From: [Borrelia] turdi
GTDB lineage: Bacteria; Spirochaetota; Spirochaetia; Borreliales; Borreliaceae
DNA length: 64,000 nt
Assembly: GCF_008828755.2 (NCBI RefSeq)
Contig: NZ_QBLM01000001.1
Span: 372,001 to 436,000 of the forward strand
Reading direction: 5' to 3'
Of the stretch, positions 57,375 through 64,000 are shown piece after piece. The number at the start of each line of letters is the position of its first letter. Position 1 is the stretch's first letter. The translations under genes were made by a program, and so were the position numbers. A model generated the notes under the pieces. That model saw only the letters and a list, made by a program, of their open reading frames with translations, had not been told where the DNA came from and did no database searches.

Positions 57375-58679
57375 CTAAATTTTTTGCAAAAATGCATAAT
57401 TCTTTTTATTTCTATGAGAAAATCCTTGAGTTTTCAAATAGGCATCAATATGAATCAATGTATCAAGCGCAACTCCTATCATAATAAGCAAAGAAGAGCC
57501 CCCCATTATTTTAGAAACATCATGCGGAAATCTAAAAATATTTTGCACTAAAAATGGAATAATTGCAATAATTGATAAAAAAATAGATCCTGAAAATAAA
57601 GTCTTATTCATAATTTCATCTAAATATTTTTCCATCTCGTCAGACTTTATTCCGGGAATAGTGCCTCCATTCTTACGAATATTATTACTTATATCTTTAG
57701 GACTTAACTGAATCTTAGAATAAAAATAAGTAAATCCGATTATCAAAACTACATTCAAAAAAGTGTAATAAAACCCATTAGGCCTTAAATAAGATAAAAT
57801 TTGCCTAGCTATAGAAGAAGTTTCTGCAAAACCACTTAAAATTTGCAAGGGCAAGGTAATTAAAACAGAAGCAAAAATAACAGGTAAAACACCCGATGGA
57901 TTCAACTTGATTGGCAAATAAGAACTAACAGTACTATTAGAATTTGCCCTAGCATAATGAATAGCAATTCGCATTTGAGCTTTATATTCATATATAATTA
58001 AGATAACAACCAAAATAAATATACTTATAACAAGTATCACAAAAACAGGATTAACATTTTGAGAAGGATCTTGCATGCTTTGGAATAAGTTAAACAAAGC
58101 TGCCTGAAGTCTAACCACTATACCGGAAAAAATTATCAAAGATGTTCCATTGCCTATACCTCTTTGATTAATCTGCTCTCCAAACCATAAAAGAATAAAT
58201 GTCCCTGTAGTAACTGTTAAAATAGCAATAAATATATATCTGTAAAAAGGAATAGTAACAGCGCCCGGAATACTTTTAGCATAAAGACTTGTTGCATATC
58301 CTTGAACTACAGCTGCAACTATTGTTAAATATTTTGTATATTTTTTAGTCTTTTGTCTCCCACCATCACCTTCTTGCATTTTTTTCAAAGAAGGGAAAGA
58401 ATAAACAAGAAGCTGAACAATAATAGATGCTGAAATGTAAGGACCTATACTAAGCATAAATATAGAAAAATTACTAAAAGCTCCGCCTGAAAAAAAATCA
58501 AAATAATTAGCAATTGAAAAATCTGATTGTGACTTAAAATAACTTTTAAGCGCTACAGAATCTATTCCGGGTATCGGCAAGTAAGAACCAACTCTAAAAA
58601 GAAAAAGAATAAACAAAGTAAACAAAAACTTATTTCTCAAATCCTTAACAGTAAATAAACTTAAAAACAATTCCTTCAT
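57375..58679 (-). CDS. secY: preprotein translocase subunit SecY
   Basis: 434 residues with ten predicted membrane segments, the channel-forming subunit of the Sec translocon. GSYLPIPGID and GPYISASIIVQLL are in the N-terminal half; GIGNGTSLIIF and KNGGTIPGIK are the conserved cytosolic loops. Adenylate kinase, map and infA, which often follow secY, are absent; rpmJ comes directly next. Confidence 0.97.
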   Translation of the reverse strand: MKELFLSLFTVKDLRNKFLFTLFILFLFRVGSYLPIPGIDSVALKSYFKSQSDFSIANYFDFFSGGAFSNFSIFMLSIGPYISASIIVQLLVYSFPSLKKMQEGDGGRQKTKKYTKYLTIVAAVVQGYATSLYAKSIPGAVTIPFYRYIFIAILTVTTGTFILLWFGEQINQRGIGNGTSLIIFSGIVVRLQAALFNLFQSMQDPSQNVNPVFVILVISIFILVVILIIYEYKAQMRIAIHYARANSNSTVSSYLPIKLNPSGVLPVIFASVLITLPLQILSGFAETSSIARQILSYLRPNGFYYTFLNVVLIIGFTYFYSKIQLSPKDISNNIRKNGGTIPGIKSDEMEKYLDEIMNKTLFSGSIFLSIIAIIPFLVQNIFRFPHDVSKIMGGSSLLIMIGVALDTLIHIDAYLKTQGFSHRNKKNYAFLQKI

Positions 58680-58691
58680 TTTTATTCCACT

Positions 58692-59129
58692 TTAAACTAA
58701 TTTAATAGTACAGCCAATTTTTGTCACAAGGCTTTCGGCCGATTTAGAAATTTTAGAAACCTCCAAGGAAACTTTTTTTGTAAGCTTGCCATTAGACAAA
58801 ATCTTAATTTTTTTATTTTTCTTTCTTATAAGTTTATTTTCAAGCAAAGTATCATAGTTGACCACTTGTCCATCCTTAAATTTTTTATCTATATCTCCAA
58901 GATTAACAATTGCATATTCCAATTTATAATCATTATTAGAAAAACCCTTCCTAGGCAATCTTCTATAAAGAGGAGTCTGCCCACCTTCAAATCCAAGTCT
59001 TGGCGAAGTATTTCTTGCTTTTTGACCCTTTTGCCCTCTTCCAGAAGTTTTGCCAAGTCCTGAACCCGGACCTCTGCCAACAATTTTACGTCGCTTGCTA
59101 GCTCCCTCGGGCTTTAATAGGTTAAACAT
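58692..59129 (-). CDS. rplO: 50S ribosomal protein L15
   Basis: 145 residues. [19 protein letters not shown] near the N-terminus and [18 protein letters not shown] are conserved. Overlaps the rpmD stop by 8 bases. Confidence 0.96.
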   Translation of the reverse strand: MFNLLKPEGASKRRKIVGRGPGSGLGKTSGRGQKGQKARNTSPRLGFEGGQTPLYRRLPRKGFSNNDYKLEYAIVNLGDIDKKFKDGQVVNYDTLLENKLIRKKNKKIKILSNGKLTKKVSLEVSKISKSAESLVTKIGCTIKLV

Positions 59130-59433
59130 TTCTTACCTCACTTAATAAAATCATATTAATAGTCTCGTTAAGCATGCCCTTAATAGATTTATTTAAAAAA
59201 TGAACCCTTTTGTCGCCTATTTTATTTAAACCCAATGCTTTTAAAACTTTGACCTTTTTATTTAATTTTCCAATAAGACTTCTTACAAGAAAAACCTGCA
59301 CATTAATATTGCTTTTAGAAATAATTGCCCTATTCTTTTCTATTCTTCTAATAAAACATTTATTCTTAGCCCTAGACCTTGAAGCATTAAACCTGGCCTT
59401 CTTTAGTTGTAATCTTAATTTCCTTTTAATCAT
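59122..59433 (-). CDS. rpmD: 50S ribosomal protein L30 with N-terminal extension
   Basis: 103 residues. The L30 domain is the last 58 ([20 protein letters not shown] onward, with [14 protein letters not shown]). Before it is a basic, Lys/Arg-rich extension of about 44 residues that most bacterial L30 lack. A GTG at the domain border could make a 58-residue L30 but has no ribosome binding site, whereas the ATG at 59433 lies 3 bases after rpsE. Overlaps rplO by 8 bases. Confidence 0.9.
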   Translation of the reverse strand: MIKRKLRLQLKKARFNASRSRAKNKCFIRRIEKNRAIISKSNINVQVFLVRSLIGKLNKKVKVLKALGLNKIGDKRVHFLNKSIKGMLNETINMILLSEVRNV

Positions 59434-59436
59434 ATA

Positions 59437-59934
59437 TTAACCCCATAAAGTTTTCAAAGTTTTTCCCCGCATATCTGCCACTTTTTCAGCATCCAAAATC
59501 AAATCAAATGCCTTAAAAGTTGCCTTTACTACATTCATAGAATTATTAGAACCAAGAGATTTGCTTAAAATATCATGCACTCCTAAAGCTTCCATTACAG
59601 CACGAACAGGACCTCCTGCAATAACACCAGTACCATGAGTAGCTGGCTTGATTAAAACTTTAGCTTTTTTAAAGCAACCAATAACCTCATGCGGCAATGT
59701 CCCTTTTCGAATAGGAACAAATCTTAAATTTTTCCTAGCACTTGTTAAACTTTTTTTTATTGCATCGCTAGCATCATTAGCCTTACCAAAGCCCCAACCA
59801 ACATGTCCTTCTCCATCTCCAACAACCATAAAAGCAGCAAAAGAAAATCTTCTCCCGCCCTTAACAACTTTAGTAACTCTATTGAGTGATATTAATTTTT
59901 CTATTTGCTTTCTCTGAGCATGAACATCTACCAT
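59437..59934 (-). CDS. rpsE: 30S ribosomal protein S5
   Basis: 165 residues. [21 protein letters not shown] and [18 protein letters not shown] are the two conserved S5 parts (double-stranded RNA-binding domain and C-terminal domain). Normal length and place. Confidence 0.97.
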   Translation of the reverse strand: MVDVHAQRKQIEKLISLNRVTKVVKGGRRFSFAAFMVVGDGEGHVGWGFGKANDASDAIKKSLTSARKNLRFVPIRKGTLPHEVIGCFKKAKVLIKPATHGTGVIAGGPVRAVMEALGVHDILSKSLGSNNSMNVVKATFKAFDLILDAEKVADMRGKTLKTLWG

Positions 59935-59946
59935 AAATACACTCCC

Positions 59947-60306
59947 TTAAATATTAATACCAAACTCTCTCAAAGAAGTTGCAAAGCTTGCAATAAGTCC
60001 ATGATACTTATAACCATTTCTGTCAAAAATAAGATTGTTTATATTTTTCTCTTTAAGCCTTTTAGCAAGAACTTCTCCAAGTTTTTTTATATCATCAATA
60101 TTTTTACTTAAATTAAGACTTTTTTCAATAGTAGAAACACTTGCAACAGTATGTCCCTTACTATCATCTATAACTTGCGCATAAAAATATCTATTAGATT
60201 TAAATACAGTAATTCTTGGCCTGCTAGTTACTCCACGGCCTATTTTATCCCTTATTCTTTTTTTACGCCTAAGTTTTTTCTGTTCTGCTTCTTTTATTTT
60301 TTTCAT
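59947..60306 (-). CDS. rplR: 50S ribosomal protein L18
   Basis: 119 residues. [20 protein letters not shown] and [20 protein letters not shown] are conserved; the protein binds 5S rRNA with L5 and L25. A basic N-terminus precedes it. Confidence 0.96.
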   Translation of the reverse strand: MKKIKEAEQKKLRRKKRIRDKIGRGVTSRPRITVFKSNRYFYAQVIDDSKGHTVASVSTIEKSLNLSKNIDDIKKLGEVLAKRLKEKNINNLIFDRNGYKYHGLIASFATSLREFGINI

Positions 60307-60324
60307 AACTACCTAACCCAAAAT

Positions 60325-60867
60325 TTATTTTTTTACACCAGATTTTCCAACTTTTCTCCTAATAACTTCATTATCATACTTAATTCCCTTTCCTTTATAT
60401 GGCTCTGGTTTTTTTAAACTTCTAATCTCAGCAGCAACCTGACCAACCTTAAACTTATCTATTCCTTCAATAAAAATTTTAGTATTGCCGTCAAGCTTTA
60501 CACTAATACCATCTGGAATAATATATTCAAACTGTGTTGAATAGCCAAGGCTTAAAAAAAGACTATTACCCTGTTGCTCTGCTCTATATCCTATACCATT
60601 TATAGTAAGAGACTTAGAAAACCCTTCAGTTACTCCTTTTACCATATTAAAAATCAAACTTCTATAAAGACCATGATAAGCTTTCGACTTTTTATCATTA
60701 AAAACTCGATCAACAATAACACTACCATTCTCAACTTTAACATTAATACTATCTTTTATATCTTGAACTAATCTCCCTTTAACGCCTTCAACTATTACCA
60801 AATTATCCTTAACATCAATCCTAACAGTATCCGGAATCTTTACAGGAAGTCTTCCAATACGCGACAT
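60325..60867 (-). CDS. rplF: 50S ribosomal protein L6
   Basis: 180 residues. MSRIGRLPVKIPDTV at the start and the C-terminal signature KPEPYKGKGIKY are present. Two L6 domains of normal length. Confidence 0.97.
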   Translation of the reverse strand: MSRIGRLPVKIPDTVRIDVKDNLVIVEGVKGRLVQDIKDSINVKVENGSVIVDRVFNDKKSKAYHGLYRSLIFNMVKGVTEGFSKSLTINGIGYRAEQQGNSLFLSLGYSTQFEYIIPDGISVKLDGNTKIFIEGIDKFKVGQVAAEIRSLKKPEPYKGKGIKYDNEVIRRKVGKSGVKK

Positions 60868-60884
60868 ATTATCCCCCTATTAAA

Positions 60885-61283
60885 CTACCAAACTGAACAA
60901 ATCAACTCGCCACCTATTTTTTTATCTTTGGCTTCTTTACCAGTAATAATACCTTGAGAAGAAGATACGATTAATATCCCATATCCATTCTTTATTCTTG
61001 GCATATTCTTATATGAAGAATAAATTTTTCTACCGGGAGTGGAAATGGCATCTATTTTGTTTATAACAGGATTTCTTTTGTTGTCATACTTTAATAAAAC
61101 CCTAATAAAAGCAATTCCTTCTTTTTCTAAAAAATTAAAATCTTTGATATAGCCCTCTTCTTTAAGAATATTTAATATTGATTTATTCATATTAGACATC
61201 TTTAAATCTACAGACCCATGCTTAACTCTGCTTGCATTTCTCAATTTAGTTAGCATGTCCCCTACCGAATGAGTAATCGCCAT
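60885..61283 (-). CDS. rpsH: 30S ribosomal protein S8
   Basis: 132 residues. HSVGDMLTKLRNASRVKH and the C-terminal SSSQGIITGKEAKDKKIGG match. Primary 16S rRNA binder and translational repressor of this operon in E. coli; a comparable site here was not identified. Confidence 0.97.
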   Translation of the reverse strand: MAITHSVGDMLTKLRNASRVKHGSVDLKMSNMNKSILNILKEEGYIKDFNFLEKEGIAFIRVLLKYDNKRNPVINKIDAISTPGRKIYSSYKNMPRIKNGYGILIVSSSQGIITGKEAKDKKIGGELICSVW

Positions 61284-61292
61284 AAAATCCCC

Positions 61293-61478
61293 TTACCAAC
61301 TTGATTTTGAAACGCCAGGAATTAATCCTTCAGACGCATACTTTCTAAAACATATTCGACACATACAAAAATCTCTCAAATATCCTCTTGGACGACCACA
61401 TAACTTACATCTATTATTATGCCTTGTTTTATATTTAGGCTTTCTTAAAGCCCTAATAATCATTGATTTTTTAGCCAT
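61293..61478 (-). CDS. rpsN: 30S ribosomal protein S14, zinc-binding type
   Basis: 61 residues from the ATG at 61478 ([10 protein letters not shown]). Two CxxC pairs (CKLCGR and CRICFRK region) place it in the short zinc-binding type Z. The frame is open upstream to 61517, inside rplE, but the extra residues do not fit the family. Confidence 0.95.
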   Translation of the reverse strand: MAKKSMIIRALRKPKYKTRHNNRCKLCGRPRGYLRDFCMCRICFRKYASEGLIPGVSKSSW

Positions 61479-61494
61479 ATACCTATAAATCCCT

Positions 61495-62043
61495 TTAATT
61501 ACTAAATGGCATTCCAAATTTCAAAAGTAAAGCTTTGCTTTCTTTATCATTTGAAGCTGTTGTCACAATTGTGACATTCAAGCCAGATATTCTCTCTATT
61601 TTATCATAATCTATCTCAGAAAATATTATTTGCTCCGTTATACCAAAAGAATAATTTCCATTACCATCAAAAGCATCTCCATTAATTCCCCTAAAATCCT
61701 TAACCCTTGGCAATGCTAAATGAATAAGCTTATATAAAAATTCATACATTACATTGCCCCTAAGTGTAACTTTAGCGCCTATTTCTTGCCCTTGTCTAAT
61801 TTTAAACCCAGCTATTGCCTTTTTTGCTTTTGTCTTTACAGCTTTCTGCCCAGTAATCTGAGCAAGCTCTAAAACCGCAGAATCTAACAGCTTCTTATTT
61901 CTAACGGCCTCGCCAACACCTACAGAAATTATTATTTTCTCAAGCTTGGGAACTTGCATTATAGATTTGTATTCAAATTCCTTAACAAGCTCTTTTATAA
62001 CACTGTCTTTATAATATTTCTTCAATTCAGGAACATAATTCAT
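61495..62043 (-). CDS. rplE: 50S ribosomal protein L5
   Basis: 182 residues. [37 protein letters not shown] and the final LLLKFGMPF are conserved. Binds 5S rRNA. Confidence 0.97.
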   Translation of the reverse strand: MNYVPELKKYYKDSVIKELVKEFEYKSIMQVPKLEKIIISVGVGEAVRNKKLLDSAVLELAQITGQKAVKTKAKKAIAGFKIRQGQEIGAKVTLRGNVMYEFLYKLIHLALPRVKDFRGINGDAFDGNGNYSFGITEQIIFSEIDYDKIERISGLNVTIVTTASNDKESKALLLKFGMPFSN

Positions 62044-62048
62044 AAACT

Positions 62049-62354
62049 CTATATCCTCTGTCCATTTTTTTTAAGATATCTTATTTTTTCATTATTTTCA
62101 AATCTAATGCCTAATCTTGAAGAAGTTCCTTTGATAAATATCATCACATTTGAAATATCTATAGCGGCCTCCTTATCTATTATTTTACCTTTTTCTTGGG
62201 GTGTCCTAGCTTTAACGACTTTTTTAACCATATTGCAAGATTCAACAATAACTTTATTTTTCTTTCTATTTATACTAGCAATATTACCTATTCTTCCCTT
62301 ATCTTTTCCAGAAAGAATTTTCACACTATCACCTATCTTCAACTTTGTCTTCAC
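62049..62354 (-). CDS. rplX: 50S ribosomal protein L24
   Basis: 101 residues with a KOW motif ([18 protein letters not shown]) near the start and [16 protein letters not shown] in the middle. Early assembly protein of the 50S subunit. Confidence 0.96.
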   Translation of the reverse strand: MKTKLKIGDSVKILSGKDKGRIGNIASINRKKNKVIVESCNMVKKVVKARTPQEKGKIIDKEAAIDISNVMIFIKGTSSRLGIRFENNEKIRYLKKNGQRI

Positions 62355-62369
62355 AAAACCCCCTTTTTG

Positions 62370-62738
62370 CTATATCACCTCTGAAGCCAATGATACTACC
62401 TTCATAAAATTAGCATCCCTAAGTTCTCTTGCAACAGGGCCAAATACCCTTTTGCCTCTAGGGCTTAAATTAGCATCAAGTATCACACAAGCATTATCAT
62501 CAAATCTAACATAAGTTCCGTTCTTGCGTCTTACTTCTTTAGAAGTTCTAACAATTACAGCCTTACAAACATCCCCTTTTTTAACAGAAGAATTAGGAAT
62601 TGCTTGCTTTACTACAATAGTTATTATATCGCCAATTTTAGCATAACGCCTTCTACTACCACCAAGCACTTTAATACATTGAGCTACCTTGCCACCAGTA
62701 TTATCAGCAATTGTTAAATAAGTTTGCATCTGAATCAT
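62370..62738 (-). CDS. rplN: 50S ribosomal protein L14
   Basis: 122 residues from the ATG at 62738, which has AAAGGAGG 6 bases upstream. An in-frame TTG two codons earlier overlaps that site less well. [17 protein letters not shown] and the final [19 protein letters not shown] are conserved. Confidence 0.97.
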   Translation of the reverse strand: MIQMQTYLTIADNTGGKVAQCIKVLGGSRRRYAKIGDIITIVVKQAIPNSSVKKGDVCKAVIVRTSKEVRRKNGTYVRFDDNACVILDANLSPRGKRVFGPVARELRDANFMKVVSLASEVI

Positions 62739-62765
62739 AATCAACCTCCTTTAGAAAAATAAAGA

Positions 62766-63020
62766 CTATTTTAATTTTTCTAAAACCTCAACAAGAGACC
62801 ATCTTTTATCCTTACTAATAGGCCGAACTTCAATAATTTTCACCTTATCGCCAACCTTTGAAACCTCTTTTTCATCATGCGCTTTAACTTTCTTGCTAAC
62901 TTTTAAATACTTATGATAGATTGGATGCATTTTCCTTTGAACAATTTCTACTACTATAGTCTTAGACATCTTGTCACTAACAACCTTACCAATTAATTCT
63001 TTTTTATTTTCTCTTGCCAT
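62766..63020 (-). CDS. rpsQ: 30S ribosomal protein S17
   Basis: 84 residues. [29 protein letters not shown] and [18 protein letters not shown] match. OB fold, binds the 5' domain of 16S rRNA. Confidence 0.97.
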   Translation of the reverse strand: MARENKKELIGKVVSDKMSKTIVVEIVQRKMHPIYHKYLKVSKKVKAHDEKEVSKVGDKVKIIEVRPISKDKRWSLVEVLEKLK

Positions 63021-63022
63021 AT

Positions 63023-63223
63023 TTAAACCTTTCTAATACCTAATTCATATTCATAAATAATTGTATTAAGCCTTGCAATATCACGCCTAATCTCTCTTTT
63101 CTTTAAAGGATTTTCAACATGACCAACAACAGATTTAAATCTTAAATCCAAATATTCTTTCTTTAACTCTAGCCTTTTAGCTTTCATATCCTCAAGAGTA
63201 AAATTCTTAAAATTTTTTAACAT
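63023..63223 (-). CDS. rpmC: 50S ribosomal protein L29
   Basis: 66 residues. [18 protein letters not shown] and [14 protein letters not shown] are the L29 helices. Starts 2 bases after rplP ends. Confidence 0.96.
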   Translation of the reverse strand: MLKNFKNFTLEDMKAKRLELKKEYLDLRFKSVVGHVENPLKKREIRRDIARLNTIIYEYELGIRKV

Positions 63224-63225
63224 AA

Positions 63226-63642
63226 TTACCTCAAATCTCGTCTTACAACAAACATAGTTTTTACTGGAAGTTTAGAACTAGCAAGTGACATAGCCTCTTG
63301 AGCAAGCTCCTCTACAACTCCAGCCATTTCAAACATAACAGTGCCAAGCTTAACAGGAGCATTCCAATGATCAACACCCCCTTTCCCTTTGCCCATTCTA
63401 GTTTCAGCTGGTTTTTTAGTATACGGGATATCGGGAAATATTCTTATCCAAACTCTCCCACCTCTTTTTATTTTACGAGTCATCGCAATACGAGCAGCTT
63501 CAATTTGGCGAGCCGTAATAAAATTTGTTTCCAAGGAAACAAGACCATATTCACCAAAAGAAATTTTACTGCCCTTCTGAGCCTCTCCAGACAATCTTCC
63601 CCTCTGCTTTTTTCTATATTTAACCTTTTTTGGACTTAACAT
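63226..63642 (-). CDS. rplP: 50S ribosomal protein L16
   Basis: 138 residues. [33 protein letters not shown] and [14 protein letters not shown] are conserved. The GGAGG for its start lies in the last codons of rpsC. Confidence 0.97.
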   Translation of the reverse strand: MLSPKKVKYRKKQRGRLSGEAQKGSKISFGEYGLVSLETNFITARQIEAARIAMTRKIKRGGRVWIRIFPDIPYTKKPAETRMGKGKGGVDHWNAPVKLGTVMFEMAGVVEELAQEAMSLASSKLPVKTMFVVRRDLR

Positions 63643-63646
63643 CTAA

Positions 63647-64000
63647 TTAACCTCCAATATTCTGCTCACTAGAATCGACCTTTTCTTTAGAAAAAGAGGA
63701 AGTAGATTTCTTTAAAAGAACTATTTCATCTTTAGACAACCCATCTTTTTTATTTAAAACTCTAGCTTGTTTTTCACTAGTCTTCTCTCTATTATTTAAA
63801 ATTTTATCAAAATTTTTAACAGCCTCGCCTCTTTCCCTAAAAGGTTTTTTATTTATTACTTGACCAGCATCAGAATTGGTTTGCCTACCTAAAACTTCAC
63901 CTTTAAATAACCAAACCTTAACTCCAATAATTCCATAAGTAGTTTGAGCTTCAGAAAATCCATAATCTATATTAGCTCTAAGAGTATGTAGGGGAACTCG
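63647..64000 (-). CDS. rpsC: 30S ribosomal protein S3, C-terminal part (partial)
   Basis: Reads from the right edge for 117 codons to TAA at 63647. [14 protein letters not shown] and [15 protein letters not shown] belong to the C-terminal domain of S3; the KH domain lies beyond the window. After the domain comes a charged tail of about 70 residues ([14 protein letters not shown] onward, ending NIGG), longer than in many S3 proteins. Confidence 0.93.
   Translation of the reverse strand, partial: RVPLHTLRANIDYGFSEAQTTYGIIGVKVWLFKGEVLGRQTNSDAGQVINKKPFRERGEAVKNFDKILNNREKTSEKQARVLNKKDGLSKDEIVLLKKSTSSFSKEKVDSSEQNIGG

Noticed and set aside
1-64000. Search for riboswitches, integrases, toxin-antitoxin pairs or defence genes
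   Set aside because: No motif or domain of these kinds was visible in any frame read; the region is core chromosome.

Overview
The window is a stretch of the linear chromosome of a Lyme-group spirochaete (Borrelia/Borreliella burgdorferi sensu lato). I infer this from the very AT-rich coding DNA, the many TTG starts, the archaeal-type two-gene PheRS, a spirochaete giant coiled-coil protein, CheY/FliS flagellar genes and the known Borrelia order of these housekeeping genes. No insertion sequence, prophage, CRISPR array or defence island was found; this is core chromosome.

Left part (1-14.1 kb): a partial gene, a secreted coiled-coil protein, DNA ligase on the minus strand, then a tightly overlapping plus-strand run cheY-fliS-(flgN-like)-polA-coaE-SPOR protein. 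It meets an FGGY kinase and PRPP synthetase coming the other way. Next come a small putative envelope protein, a TPR lipoprotein and a KTSC-domain protein.

Middle (14.3-32.2 kb): EF-G (fusA), a Bax-inhibitor-1 family membrane protein, a bactofilin and a TPR protein, then three tRNA genes (Lys-CTT, Lys-TTT, Glu-TTC), of which both Lys genes have near-consensus promoters. Then an M16 lipoprotein peptidase, exonuclease III, a metallo-beta-lactamase fold hydrolase, a membrane protein, a glucosaminidase-like protein, a DUF2400-type protein, type III pantothenate kinase, and an NAD synthetase whose glutaminase half seems to have lost its catalytic residues. Two decayed gene remnants lie in the gaps at 26.8-27.0 and 30.2-30.6 kb.

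Right part: the grpE-dnaK-dnaJ-rlmB chaperone cluster (32.6-36.9 kb); trxB; then a long minus-strand operon reading der, NlpC/P60-like protein, HAD phosphatase, 2162-residue coiled-coil protein, pheS, pheT, closed by a strong hairpin terminator at 37.95 kb. From 64 kb down to about 51.8 kb runs the rest of the S10/spc/alpha ribosomal superoperon (rpsC to rplQ, with secY and rpoA), apparently continuing into rny, a YmdB-type phosphodiesterase and tlyA.

The best leads are the probable dead glutaminase domain of NadE, the 63-bp in-frame tandem repeat in the SPOR protein, the pseudogene remnants, the long N-terminal extension of L30, a Gly-to-Arg change in the PolA O-helix motif, and several start or hairpin structures. 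I saw no clear candidate for a wholly new multi-gene system.
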